Positions 1-8,215 are shown, numbered from the stretch's first letter. The stretch: DNA of 21,665 nt from Castellaniella sp. UBA6218 (GCA_002421865.1 DISE01000043.1:21254-42918), one strand, 5' to 3'. A program made the numbers and translations. The notes: generated by a model not told the origin, from the sequence alone.

Positions 1-32
1 GGTCACTGGTTCGAACCCAGTACCGCCCACCA
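1..32 (+). tRNA. tRNA gene, 3' end only (isotype not determined)
   Basis: The first 32 bases form the end of a tRNA cut by the window edge. The T-arm is complete: stem ACTGG (5-9), loop TTCGAAC (10-16), stem CCAGT (17-21). It is followed by the 3' half of the acceptor stem ACCGCCC (22-28), discriminator A29 and an encoded CCA (30-32). The missing 5' acceptor half should read GGGCGGT. The anticodon lies outside the window, so the amino acid cannot be read. No obvious terminator separates it from the oppositely oriented diguanylate cyclase gene that ends ten bases later. Confidence 0.9.
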
Positions 33-41
33 TCCCCTCCG

Positions 42-1592
42 TCATCCCATCTCGACCCGGTTCTTGCCTGCGTGTTTTGCCGCGTACAGGGCTGCGTCCG
101 CCCGTTCCAGCAGATCCTTTCTGGCCTGTTCGAAATGCGTGTTCGGGGCGGGTCGGCGCGTCATGCTCGCAACGCCGATGCTGACCGTGACGCGTCGGCC
201 ATGGGCGAACGGATGCTCAAGGGCGGCTTCGGAGACCGCCGCGCAGATGGCCTGCGCCAGCGCCCGGGCCTGGTCGGGGCCGGTTTCGGGCAGCAGCACC
301 ATGAATTCCTCGCCGCCGTAGCGGGCCACCAGGTCGGTCGCGCGGACCGCCACGGACGAGATCGTCTCCGCGACGCGTTGCAGGCATTGGTCGCCGGTGA
401 CGTGGCCGTAGTGATCGTTGTAGCGCTTGAAGTCGTCGACGTCGATCATCAGCACCGACAGGGGCTGGTCGTGGCGCATGGCGCGGTGCCAGTCCTCCCG
501 GAGCCGCTCTTCCAGCGCCAGGCGGTTGGCGACCCCCGTCAGCGGATCGCGCCGCACCTGCAGTTCCAGCAATCGTTTGAGGTCGCGTTCGCGGCGCCAG
601 GCCTTGTGCTGCACGCAGGCCAGAACCAGCCACACGCATAGCAGCCCGGCCGCGATCGGCGCGGCGATGCGCAGCAGTTCCCGCCAGCGGCTGGTCAATG
701 CTTCCCGCGTGTCGATCTTGGAAACCAGGTACCAGGGAGAGCCGGTCATGGATGAGGCCATCGCGATGACGGCTTGGTCGCGATAGTCGCGCGCATAGAA
801 CAGACCTCGCATGCCGGTGACGGCCTGGACCATCGGGTCGTCGCCGCGGGTCAGCGGGATGCGCAGGTTGGGCGCTGCAGCGGGCAGGTCGCGCAGCGGG
901 CTCAGCACCCGCGTCTGGTCGCCCTCGCGCATGACGAGCGTGGATTCCGCGGTGAGGCTGGCGGAAGGCCATTTTTCGAGCAGCGGATACAGAGAGGCAC
1001 GCACGTCCACGGCCATCCAGATGGCCGCGATCGGCTCGTCGTCGAAATAGATCGGCGTCAGCAGGCTGAAGAAAGGAAAGGCGAATACCGGGTTCAGACG
1101 GGGTTCGACCGTCGCGGGCTGGGCCTGTGCCAATGCCCGGCGCAGCGCGGCGGATTCTTCGGGAGGCAGGCGCCCCGGTCCGCCCCCCTCGGGGGTCAGC
1201 AGGAAGGCGCCTTCGGCGTCGACCAGGTGAACGGCGTCGTAGCCGGCCTGTTCGCGGAGCAGACGCAGCCGGCCCTCGATCAGGGCGCGCAGCGCCGGCT
1301 CATTGGCCAGGTCCGAGGCGGCCGCCAGGCGCCATTGGGCGACGATGCGGCTGAACGGCACGTCCCCCATCAACGTCTGAGCATCGGCCAGCCGGGATTC
1401 CCGCCAGGTTCTCAGGTTCTGGAGCTGCAGCCGGTTGACCAGCAGCAGTTCCCGTTCGGCCAGGTGCTGATGGCGTTCCTTGATGTCCTGATAGATCAGG
1501 CAGCCCCCCAGGATCAGCAGCAGGCCGGAGCCGAGCACCATCAGCAGGGCTGACCGCAGCCAGGGGTTCAAGTTATCATGAGCCATGTTCAT
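42..1592 (-). CDS. Membrane-anchored diguanylate cyclase (GGDEF) with periplasmic sensor domain
   Basis: A 516-residue inner-membrane protein predicted to make c-di-GMP from two GTP. Residues about 13-34 are a first membrane segment; about 40-305 form an extracytoplasmic domain of the size seen in Cache-type sensors; about 308-327 are a second membrane segment; about 340-516 are the GGDEF domain. The active-site motif is intact as GGEEF (426-430). RATD (417-420) lies five residues before it and matches the RxxD inhibitory site that gives product feedback. There is no EAL domain, so a pure cyclase is expected. Starts at M1 or M3 are both possible, and neither has a strong Shine-Dalgarno sequence. 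It is divergent from the solute-binding protein gene, with 144 bases between. The ligand is unknown. A link to the c-di-GMP-dependent PNAG synthase further along the window is possible but unproven. Confidence 0.93.
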   Translation of the reverse strand: MNMAHDNLNPWLRSALLMVLGSGLLLILGGCLIYQDIKERHQHLAERELLLVNRLQLQNLRTWRESRLADAQTLMGDVPFSRIVAQWRLAAASDLANEPALRALIEGRLRLLREQAGYDAVHLVDAEGAFLLTPEGGGPGRLPPEESAALRRALAQAQPATVEPRLNPVFAFPFFSLLTPIYFDDEPIAAIWMAVDVRASLYPLLEKWPSASLTAESTLVMREGDQTRVLSPLRDLPAAAPNLRIPLTRGDDPMVQAVTGMRGLFYARDYRDQAVIAMASSMTGSPWYLVSKIDTREALTSRWRELLRIAAPIAAGLLCVWLVLACVQHKAWRRERDLKRLLELQVRRDPLTGVANRLALEERLREDWHRAMRHDQPLSVLMIDVDDFKRYNDHYGHVTGDQCLQRVAETISSVAVRATDLVARYGGEEFMVLLPETGPDQARALAQAICAAVSEAALEHPFAHGRRVTVSIGVASMTRRPAPNTHFEQARKDLLERADAALYAAKHAGKNRVEMG

Positions 1593-1736
1593 GTCTGGCG
1601 ACTTTGTTTCCAGGCTGGAATCCCACTCTGTCCGTTCTGTTCGGCGTCATTGGGCCGGCTGCGGCCACGCATCTTATCGCACACCCTTGTAACATCTGAT
1701 GATTCAAACACCCGGATCCAGCCGAGAAACCTGACC

Positions 1737-3224
1737 GTGATCGCCCGCCGCACGTTCCTTTCCTTGCCCTTGGTGGCGGCCGCGACCGTCGGAGTTCCCC
1801 TGCGGACCATGGCGGGGCCCCGTGACCGGTCTGTCGTGCTCTGCCTGTCGTTGCGGCCCGAAAGCCTGGATCCGACCTCCGTGGCCGCCGCCGTCGTCGG
1901 CGAGGTGGTGCATGGCAATGTCCTCGAAGGCCTCACACGGATCGAGGAGAACGGCAAGGTCGTTCCCTTGCTGGCCCTGGGCTGGGAAGTGTCCGGCGAT
2001 CAGTTGCGCTATCGCTTCGGCCTGCGGCCGGACGTCCGGTTCCACGACGGGGCGCCGCTGGACGCGGCCGTCGTGGCCTACAGCCTGGAACGGGCGAAAT
2101 CCCTGGGTCATGCGAACAAACTCGCCGCGACCCTGGCCAATATCCAGACCATCCGGACGCCGGATGCGCGGACGGTCGAACTGGTCCTGCGGCATGCCGA
2201 TCCTTTCCTGCCGTTCCGGCTGGGCGAGTCGCCAGCCGTCATCCTGCACCCGGACAGCGCCGGGGGCGCCTCGCAGGCGCCCGTCGGCACCGGCCCCTAC
2301 CGGCTGTCGCGGCGGCCGGACGGCGATATCGACCTGCGCCGATGGGACGGTTTCCGCGATCCGGAGGCGGTCCGGGTCCACACGGCGACTTTCCGCTTCA
2401 TCCCGGATCCCGAACAGCAGATCCAGGCGATCCTGGACGGGCGGATCGATCTGTTGTTCCGGGCGGCGACCACCAGCGTCGACCGCTTCGACGCCAGCAG
2501 CAATTATGAAGTCCTGGCCGGCAGTTCCTCCGGCAAGGGCATGGTGGCCATCAACCACAGGCGCGCGCCTTTGGGGGACGCGCGGGTCCGGCGCGCGCTG
2601 ACACACGCCATCGATCGCGAGGCCTTCATCCGCGAGGTGCTGCACGGCCGGGGACGTGGCATCGGCAGCCATTTCGTGCCGACCGATCCGGACTACGTCA
2701 ACCTCACGGCGGTCCATCCCTACGATCCGGGCCGGGCGCGTGCGCTGCTCAGCGAGGCCGGCGTACGTACGCCGCTGCAGCTGGACCTGACCTTGCCGCC
2801 GACGCCCTACGCGCTGGCGGGCGGGCCGGTGATCGCGCGTGATCTCCAGGCCGTCGGCATCCAGGTCCGTCTGGTGGAGGTTTCCTGGGCCGAATGGCTT
2901 TCAGGTGTGTTCCGCGGCCAGTTCGACCTGTCCCTCATCCTGCACGTCGAGCCGCTGGACTACGACATCTATACCCGGCCGGACTATTACTTCGGCTATG
3001 ACAGTCCGGCATTCCGGGCGTTGGTGGAACAGCACGCCGCGAGCACCAATCCGCGCGTGCAAAGCCGCCTGTTCCGGCGGATACAGCGCCATCTGGCCGA
3101 TGACGCGGTGAACGTCTGGCTCTTTTCCCCCGAGATCATCTCGGTGGTGCGCAAAGGGCTGAACGGCGTGCCGATGGATTACCCGATCTTCGCCCATGAC
3201 GTGGGCGCCATGTACTGGGGATGA
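1737..3224 (+). CDS. ABC transporter substrate-binding protein, family 5 (peptide/opine/nickel type), Tat-exported
   Basis: A 495-residue periplasmic binding protein of the DppA/OppA family (SBP_bac_5). The order of conserved blocks is typical: an N-terminal 'SLRPESLDPT' segment, 'VHGNVLEGLTRI', 'YRFGLRPDVRFHDGAPLDA', 'GTGPYRL', and 'VRRALTHAIDREAFI'. I chose the GTG at 1737 because it places a twin-arginine signal at the very N-terminus (A-R-R-T-F-L, residues 3-8), followed by a short hydrophobic stretch and an 'RTMA' cleavage site near residue 26. An ATG in the same frame at 1578 would overlap the divergent cyclase gene and bury this signal. No permease or ATPase gene is nearby, so it must work with a transporter encoded elsewhere or serve as an orphan receptor. 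The ligand cannot be predicted. The gene ends 43 bases before the convergent Lnb-domain gene. Confidence 0.88.
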   Translation: MIARRTFLSLPLVAAATVGVPLRTMAGPRDRSVVLCLSLRPESLDPTSVAAAVVGEVVHGNVLEGLTRIEENGKVVPLLALGWEVSGDQLRYRFGLRPDVRFHDGAPLDAAVVAYSLERAKSLGHANKLAATLANIQTIRTPDARTVELVLRHADPFLPFRLGESPAVILHPDSAGGASQAPVGTGPYRLSRRPDGDIDLRRWDGFRDPEAVRVHTATFRFIPDPEQQIQAILDGRIDLLFRAATTSVDRFDASSNYEVLAGSSSGKGMVAINHRRAPLGDARVRRALTHAIDREAFIREVLHGRGRGIGSHFVPTDPDYVNLTAVHPYDPGRARALLSEAGVRTPLQLDLTLPPTPYALAGGPVIARDLQAVGIQVRLVEVSWAEWLSGVFRGQFDLSLILHVEPLDYDIYTRPDYYFGYDSPAFRALVEQHAASTNPRVQSRLFRRIQRHLADDAVNVWLFSPEIISVVRKGLNGVPMDYPIFAHDVGAMYWG

Positions 3225-3267
3225 CGACGCATCGCTGCGGCGCCTGCAGCCCGGTTCATTGGGGCGC

Positions 3268-4119
3268 TCATGACGGCTGCGCGGGCGTGTCCCGTGCGGG
3301 TCCTTCCGCAGGTTCCGGCGTGCGGATGCGCCGCGAGAATTCTTCCGCGGATCCTGCCCGGGCGGCGCGGCGTGTGATGTCGGCGCGGGCGCGCAGGGTG
3401 TCCAGCGGCAGGCTCGTGTCCAGGCCGCCATGGCTGTACAGGTATTCCGGCAAGTAGCCCGACAGGATCAGCCGGACGTCCAGCGGCAGGCCGGGGACCA
3501 GCGGGCGGACCATGTCGTAGACCAGTGTCGTGCAATTGGCCGTCACCGTGTGGTAGAAGCGCGGTTCGTCCGCGAGCCGGTTGGCGCGCTCCACGTAGGA
3601 CAGGAACAGGGCGCGCCTGGCCTGGGGCGGCATGCGGACCGGGTACAGGAAGACTTGTTCGCCCCGGGGCCCGGCGCGCACGTGCAGGATGTCGCGTTCC
3701 TCGGCGGCCACGATGGCCAGTTCGAACTGCTTGAGGAAGCCGCCCAGGGTGGAAAAGGCCTCGCCGCGTTCCCGCCGGATCTCGACGGAGAACACCAGGT
3801 GGCGTCCGTCCGTGAAGCCGAAGGACACCAGGGTATGCGCGATGGCCGGCCCCATCCAGTAGGACAGCGCCATGTCCACCGAGTCCAGTTCATCCAGATC
3901 ATAGGTGCCGTCGTGCCAGCGCGCCGTGTAATCCGTGTCGCTGCGCCAGTCGAAATCGCGGATGTCGCGCAGCGTGACGAGGGAGCCCCGCACGCTGCCG
4001 CGCAGGGTGCGGGAGACCTCGTCGACCCAGTCGCGGTCATTCGATGGCTTCAGGCTCAGCCACCAGACCGCCAGCGGGACGAAGAAGACGGCGAGGGCGG
4101 CGAGCGTCCAGCGGACCAT
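3268..4119 (-). CDS. Lnb N-terminal periplasmic domain (DUF4105) protein
   Basis: A 283-residue protein with one N-terminal membrane segment (about 5-22) and a periplasmic domain resembling the DUF4105 family, renamed for its occurrence in lipoprotein N-acyltransferase Lnb. Likely catalytic residues are visible: His95 in 'IAHTLVSFGF' and Cys196 in 'TANCTTLVYD', in the usual order His then Cys. The tail after about residue 240 is low-complexity and charged. The gene follows ttcA by 24 bases on the same strand and is probably the last gene of the M61-folB-ttcA transcription unit. No strong Shine-Dalgarno sequence is seen. A cysteine acyltransferase or thiol peptidase-like activity on the outer face of the inner membrane is plausible from the family, but I see nothing that identifies the substrate. 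Confidence 0.78.
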   Translation of the reverse strand: MVRWTLAALAVFFVPLAVWWLSLKPSNDRDWVDEVSRTLRGSVRGSLVTLRDIRDFDWRSDTDYTARWHDGTYDLDELDSVDMALSYWMGPAIAHTLVSFGFTDGRHLVFSVEIRRERGEAFSTLGGFLKQFELAIVAAEERDILHVRAGPRGEQVFLYPVRMPPQARRALFLSYVERANRLADEPRFYHTVTANCTTLVYDMVRPLVPGLPLDVRLILSGYLPEYLYSHGGLDTSLPLDTLRARADITRRAARAGSAEEFSRRIRTPEPAEGPARDTPAQPS

Positions 4120-4143
4120 GGCGGCTTTGTCGCCGGCGCGCGG

Positions 4144-5172
4144 CTAGGGCGCCGCCGGCCCGCGCACGCGGGGCCGCGCGATGATCCGCTCCACGGCGCC
4201 GTCCGTGTCCGGGGCTTCATCGTCCTCGTCCTCGGAGAAGGCGGGCAGCGGGAAGTCCTCTTCGTCGAAGGCGCGGTCGCCGTCGGCGTCGGCGTGTCCC
4301 GTGGGCCGCAGGCCGGTGAAGTCCATCAGCGACCGGTCCATCAGGTGCGAGGGCACCACGTGAGACAGGGCGCGGAACACATTCCAGGTGCGGTTGGTGA
4401 AATGGCGGTCCCATTCCTCCAGCATGCGGCCGACTTCCTTGCGCTTGAGGTTTTCCTGGGAGCCGCACAGATTGCAGGGAATGATCGGGAATTCGCGCAG
4501 CTTGGCGTAGGCGACCAGGTCTTTCTCGCGCACGTAGGCCAACGGCCGGATGATCACGTGCTCGCCGTTGTCGGACACCAGCTTGGGCGGCATGGCCTTC
4601 ATGCGCCCGCCGTAGAACAGGTTCAGGAAGAAGGTCGCCAGGATGTCGTTGCGGTGATGGCCCAGGGCGATCTTGGTGGCCCCCAGTTCGCGGGCGACGC
4701 GGTACAGAATGCCGCGCCGCAGGCGCGAGCACAGGGAGCAGGTGGTCTTTCCTTCCGGGATCAGGCGCTTGACGACGGAGTAAGTGTCCTGGTTCTCGAT
4801 GTGGAAGGGGATGCCGCGCGCGCTCAGGTAGTCGGGCAGGACGTGTTCCGGGAATCCGGGCTGCTTCTGATCCAGGTTGACGGCGACGATCTCGAAATCG
4901 ATGGGCGCGCGCTGGCGCAGGGTGAGCAGGATGTCGAGCAGGCCGTAGGAATCCTTGCCGCCCGACAGGCAGACCATGACGCGGTCTCCGGCTTCGATCA
5001 TGCCGTAGTCGCCGATGGCCTTGCCGGTCTCGCGCAGCAGGCGCTTGACGAGTTTGTTTTCGCTGACGCTGCGGCGTGGGGCCGCGGCCGGCTCGGCGGG
5101 CGCCGTCCGGGCTGCCGGTGGCTGGGTCGGATCGGGGGCGGTCGTGGGCGTCGCCGGAAAGGAGGTGTTCAT
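4144..5172 (-). CDS. ttcA: tRNA 2-thiocytidine(32) synthetase TtcA
   Basis: A 342-residue cytoplasmic Fe-S enzyme that thiolates cytidine 32 of certain tRNAs in an ATP-dependent reaction. Diagnostic features are the PP-loop SGGKDS (residues 70-75), the first cysteine pair CSLC (145-148), GHHRND (171-176), and the second pair CNLC (233-236); these cysteines hold the iron-sulfur cluster. I chose the ATG at 5172. The frame extends upstream to a TTG at 5229, but that would overlap folB. The protein carries a proline/alanine-rich N-terminal extension of about 35 residues and an acidic tail of about 50 residues beyond the conserved core, making it longer than the roughly 310-residue E. coli enzyme. 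It lies 20 bases after folB in the same direction. Confidence 0.96.
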   Translation of the reverse strand: MNTSFPATPTTAPDPTQPPAARTAPAEPAAAPRRSVSENKLVKRLLRETGKAIGDYGMIEAGDRVMVCLSGGKDSYGLLDILLTLRQRAPIDFEIVAVNLDQKQPGFPEHVLPDYLSARGIPFHIENQDTYSVVKRLIPEGKTTCSLCSRLRRGILYRVARELGATKIALGHHRNDILATFFLNLFYGGRMKAMPPKLVSDNGEHVIIRPLAYVREKDLVAYAKLREFPIIPCNLCGSQENLKRKEVGRMLEEWDRHFTNRTWNVFRALSHVVPSHLMDRSLMDFTGLRPTGHADADGDRAFDEEDFPLPAFSEDEDDEAPDTDGAVERIIARPRVRGPAAP

Positions 5173-5192
5173 GACTTGGGGCGAAGACGGGT

Positions 5193-5549
5193 TCAGCGGC
5201 GGCGCGACTGTTCGACGCAGACGGTGCAATCGTCGAAGGCCGCCGGTTTGCAGATGCGGATTTTAACGCCCAGCACGTCGGGGAAATCGCGCAGGATGCG
5301 GTCCAGCGAACGGTCCACCAGGGTTTCCAGCAAGTCGGTGTGGGCGCGGGTGGCTTCCTCGACCAGGGCGGCGCGCAGCAAGCGGTAGTCCAGCACCGAG
5401 CCGATGTCGGCATCGTCCACGGGGCGCGAGGCGTCCGTGTCGAATTCCGCCCGGATCGCCAGCGGTTGCGGGGTGCGCCGCTCGTGATCCAGCATCCCGA
5501 TCGGCGCCTGGACGCGCAGCTCGTCCAGGATCACGCGCCGGGTGCTCAT
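5193..5549 (-). CDS. folB: Dihydroneopterin aldolase (FolB-type)
   Basis: A 118-residue enzyme of folate synthesis that splits 7,8-dihydroneopterin into 6-hydroxymethyl-dihydropterin and glycolaldehyde. The family pattern is clear: 'APIGMLDHERRTPQ' near the N-terminus with Glu23, 'VLDYRLL' with Tyr55, 'LLETLVDR' in the middle helix, and 'KPAAFDDCTVCVE' at the C-terminus with the catalytic Lys101. The ATG at 5549 overlaps the stop of the upstream M61 peptidase gene in an ATGA arrangement and is preceded by GGAGGG, so translation is probably coupled. The related FolX epimerase family is an alternative. Length and the lysine motif favour FolB. Confidence 0.92.
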   Translation of the reverse strand: MSTRRVILDELRVQAPIGMLDHERRTPQPLAIRAEFDTDASRPVDDADIGSVLDYRLLRAALVEEATRAHTDLLETLVDRSLDRILRDFPDVLGVKIRICKPAAFDDCTVCVEQSRRR

Positions 5550-7351
5550 GTGCCCTCCGTGGCGTCGCGGGCCGGCACGGGGGGGGCGACCCGCTTCAAC
5601 TGGTGGCGCAGGGCGGCGGGCTTGCCCAGCCGTACCGTGTATTGGCGCAGTTCGTCGCGCCGGAAGACGTGCAGGGTCAGGCGCTCGCCGGGGCGGCGCG
5701 CGTCCAGCAGGCGATCCAGGCCTGCGGCGTCGGCGATGCGCAGGCCGTCGGCGGCGATCAGCAGGTCGCCGGCGGACAGGCCGGCGCGATGCGCGGGACC
5801 CTGCTCGTAGACGGTCGCCAGGCGCAGGCCCGCCGGGTCGGCCTGGGGGCGGATGTCCAGCGTGGGCCGCGTGTTCTCGGGTTGCGCGGACAGTTCGATG
5901 CCGGCGCGCGCCAGAGCGGATTTCAGGGGCACGTCCTCGCGGCCCAGGACGTGGCGCGCGATGAAGTCCGTCACGTCGGCGCCGGTGGCGGTGCGGATCA
6001 GTGCGGGCATGTCGTCTTCGGCCACACCCCGGGGCCGGCCCTGGTAGAAGTCGCGGCCGTAGCGCCGCCACAGCAGACGCATGACATCATCCAGGCTGCG
6101 CGCGTCGCCGGACTGCCGGCGGATCTCCAGATCCAGGCCCAATGCCACCAGAGCACCCTTGGTGTAATAGCTGACCAGGGCGTTGGGCGAATTCTCGTCC
6201 TGCTTGTAGTAGCGCGTCCAGGCGTCGAAGGAGCTTTCCGCCACGGATTGCTTCAGGCGCCCTCCGGCGCGCATCACCTGATCCAGCGTGCGGCCGATCC
6301 GTTTCAAGTAGGCGGGCTCGTCGATCACGCCCGCGCGCAGCAGCATCAGGTCGTCGTAGTAGGACGTGAAGCCTTCGAACACCCATAGCAGTGCCGTATG
6401 GTTCGGACGGCTCAGGTCGTAGGGGGCGAAAGTGGCGGGCTTGATGCGTTTGACGTTCCAGGTATGGAAGTATTCGTGGCTCAGCAGGCCCAGGAAGGTG
6501 ACGTAGCCCTCGGGTGTCTCGCGGCCCTGCGCGGGCAGGTCGGCGCGGCGGGTGATCAGGGCCGTCGAGGCGCGGTGTTCCAGGCCGCCGTAACCGTCGC
6601 CCGTGACCGTCACCAGGAACACGTAGCGCCCGGCGCTGTCCAGGAACGGCGCGCGCCGGGTGGCGGGTTCGAACAGTTCGATCTGGGCGGCGCAGATCTT
6701 CTGCGCGTCGGCGGCGATGCGTTCCAGATCCAGGCCGGGTATCCGGCCGGTGAACACCAGATCGTGGACCGCGCCATGCGCCTCGAAACTGACGCATTGG
6801 GGCGTGCCGATCTCGACGGGGTGGTCGATCAGATCGTCGTAGTCGCGGGCCAGGTAAAGGCCGAATCCATGCGTGGGGGCCGCGTCCGGGTGGCCGGATG
6901 CGGATGGCAGGCTGGTGTGGACCCGCCAGCCGCGCGTGTGGGCGGGCGGGCACAGCTCCAGCAGGCAGGGCTGCGTTTCCTGGCCGACCGCGGCCAGGAA
7001 CAGGCTGCAGCCGTTGAAAAAGGCGTGGCTTTCGTCGAAATGCGCGCCGCGCACGGACAGGTCCCAGGCATAGACCTGGTAGTCCACGGTCAGCGGGCCG
7101 GCGCAGGCGTCGCAGTGCCAGGTGTGGCTGTCGGTCTTGCGCGTGGCGACCGGGGCGCCGCCCGAAGAAACCTGCAAAGTTTCGATCTGTCGGGCAAAAT
7201 CACGGATCAGGTAGCTGCCTGGGATCCAGGCGGGCAGACGCAGGCTCTGGCCGGCCGGATCGGGGCGAGGAATCGTCAGACGGATGGCGTAGCGGTGACC
7301 GGCCGGGTCGGCCAGCCGCACCTGATATCGGATCATCTGTGCATTTTTCAT
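5546..7351 (-). CDS. M61 family metallopeptidase with C-terminal PDZ domain (glycyl aminopeptidase-like)
   Basis: A 601-residue zinc peptidase. The N-terminal beta domain (about 1-170) starts with the family-typical 'IPGSYLIRDFARQI'. The catalytic domain has HEYFH (292-296) within 'LSHEYFHTWNVKRI' and the third zinc ligand Glu326 in 'LWVFEGFTSYYDD'. A PDZ-like domain occupies about 485-585 ('GPAHRAGLSAGDLLIAADG'). No signal peptide is visible, so a cytoplasmic location is likely. It is the first gene of the leftward unit M61-folB-ttcA-Lnb-domain and shares a 25-base divergent gap with the enoyl-CoA hydratase gene. M6 is an alternative start; neither start has a convincing Shine-Dalgarno sequence. 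The physiological substrate is not known from sequence. Confidence 0.93.
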   Translation of the reverse strand: MKNAQMIRYQVRLADPAGHRYAIRLTIPRPDPAGQSLRLPAWIPGSYLIRDFARQIETLQVSSGGAPVATRKTDSHTWHCDACAGPLTVDYQVYAWDLSVRGAHFDESHAFFNGCSLFLAAVGQETQPCLLELCPPAHTRGWRVHTSLPSASGHPDAAPTHGFGLYLARDYDDLIDHPVEIGTPQCVSFEAHGAVHDLVFTGRIPGLDLERIAADAQKICAAQIELFEPATRRAPFLDSAGRYVFLVTVTGDGYGGLEHRASTALITRRADLPAQGRETPEGYVTFLGLLSHEYFHTWNVKRIKPATFAPYDLSRPNHTALLWVFEGFTSYYDDLMLLRAGVIDEPAYLKRIGRTLDQVMRAGGRLKQSVAESSFDAWTRYYKQDENSPNALVSYYTKGALVALGLDLEIRRQSGDARSLDDVMRLLWRRYGRDFYQGRPRGVAEDDMPALIRTATGADVTDFIARHVLGREDVPLKSALARAGIELSAQPENTRPTLDIRPQADPAGLRLATVYEQGPAHRAGLSAGDLLIAADGLRIADAAGLDRLLDARRPGERLTLHVFRRDELRQYTVRLGKPAALRHQLKRVAPPVPARDATEGT

Positions 7352-7376
7352 GTCGGTAGTTTACTTTGGAGGCATC

Positions 7377-8153
7377 ATGAGCGAATCGTTCGTCAAGGTC
7401 GAGGTCCGGGGCCGCGTCGGCCTGCTGACCCTGAACCGTCCCCAGGTCTTGAACGCCCTGAGCAACGAGGTCATCGATGAATTATCGGCCGCCGTGCGCG
7501 ACTTCGAGGCCGACGACGGCATCGGCGCCATGGTGCTGACCGGCAGCCAGAAGGCTTTCGCCGCCGGGGCCGACATCTCCGCCATGTCGGACTGGTCCTA
7601 CATGGATGTGTACAAGTCCGACTACCTGGGTGGCAACTGGGACGCGTTGCGCCGCGCCCGCAAGCCCATCATCGCGGCCGTGTCCGGCTACGCGCTGGGC
7701 GGGGGCTGCGAGCTGGCCATGCTGTGCGATTTCATCATCGCCGCCGAAAACGCCAAGTTCGGCCAGCCGGAAATCAAGCTGGGCGTCATCCCCGGCTATG
7801 GCGGCACCCAGCGCCTGCCGCGCGCGGTGGGCAAGGCCAAGGCCATGGACCTGGTGTTGACGGCCCGCATGATGGACGCCGCCGAGGCTGAACGCGCCGG
7901 GCTGGTGTCGCGCATCGTGCCGGCCGAGCGGTTGCTGGACGAGGCCCTCGAGGCCGCCGCGACGATCGCCTCGATGCCGCTGCCCGCCGTGATGATGGCC
8001 AAGGAATGCGTCAACCGCGCTTTCGAGACCCCGTTGAGCGAATCGCTGCTGTTCGAGCGGCGCAACTTCCATGCCCTTTTCGCCACCGAGGACCAGAAGG
8101 AAGGCATGCGCGCCTTCGTGGAAAAGCGCAAGCCGGACTTCAAGCACCGCTGA
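7377..8153 (+). CDS. Enoyl-CoA hydratase (crotonase family)
   Basis: A 258-residue crotonase-fold enzyme that adds water to trans-2-enoyl-CoA, an early step of fatty-acid beta-oxidation or of aromatic and amino-acid catabolism. Oxyanion-hole segments are present: 'FAAGADISAM' and 'YALGGGCELAM'. Both catalytic glutamates are in place: Glu112 after GGGC and Glu132 in 'FGQPEIKLG'. The C-terminus 'FVEKRKPDFKHR' is typical of the short-chain PaaF/FadB1-like group. The ATG at 7377 has a strong GGAGG (7368-7372) four bases upstream; an ATG in the same frame at 7350 lies inside the divergent promoter space and is less likely. The gene stands alone and is followed by a hairpin. The substrate chain length cannot be read from the sequence. 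Confidence 0.95.
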   Translation: MSESFVKVEVRGRVGLLTLNRPQVLNALSNEVIDELSAAVRDFEADDGIGAMVLTGSQKAFAAGADISAMSDWSYMDVYKSDYLGGNWDALRRARKPIIAAVSGYALGGGCELAMLCDFIIAAENAKFGQPEIKLGVIPGYGGTQRLPRAVGKAKAMDLVLTARMMDAAEAERAGLVSRIVPAERLLDEALEAAATIASMPLPAVMMAKECVNRAFETPLSESLLFERRNFHALFATEDQKEGMRAFVEKRKPDFKHR

Positions 8154-8160
8154 GCGCGCA

Positions 8161-8187
8161 GCCCGGCCATCCTGCGGATGGACGGGC
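8161..8187 (+). terminator. Hairpin after the enoyl-CoA hydratase gene (probable terminator)
   Basis: GCCCG (8161-8165) pairs with CGGGC (83-87 of the same hundred, 8183-8187), and CCATCC (8167-8172) pairs with GGATGG (8176-8181). There is one G-A mismatch between the two stems and a TGC loop. It begins eight bases after the stop codon. No run of T follows, so it is a strong stem but not a textbook intrinsic terminator. Confidence 0.5.
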
Positions 8188-8215
8188 CTAGTCCGAATGG
8201 CCGATCGGCCATTCG
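8185..8215 (+). promoter_or_regulatory. Candidate operator upstream of bcsR: GGCCTAGTCCG plus perfect 22-base palindrome
   Basis: GGCCTAGTCCG (8185-8195) runs into a perfect palindrome at 8194-8215, whose left half is CGAATGGCCGA and whose right half is its exact complement. It lies about 85-115 bases before the bcsR start. The same 11-mer, again with a nearby GGCCGATCG palindrome, is found upstream of csgE at 20107-20144. A two-fold symmetric site of this size suits a dimeric DNA-binding protein. The first three bases overlap the preceding hairpin, which weakens the case. Confidence 0.4.

Noticed and set aside
1..32. Assigning the tRNA to lysine from its acceptor stem
   Set aside because: The anticodon is outside the window and acceptor and T-arm sequence alone do not fix the isotype.
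1578..1736. Upstream ATG extension of the solute-binding protein
   Set aside because: It would overlap the divergent cyclase gene and place 53 unrelated residues before a clear twin-arginine signal peptide.
3430..5388. A 652-codon open frame on the + strand opposite the Lnb-domain gene and ttcA
   Set aside because: It covers two genes with intact catalytic motifs on the other strand and shows no domain of its own.
5193..6071. A 292-residue start for the folB reading frame
   Set aside because: The upstream part overlaps the M61 peptidase gene and is Arg/Pro-rich shadow sequence; the ATG at 5549 with GGAGGG gives the normal FolB length.
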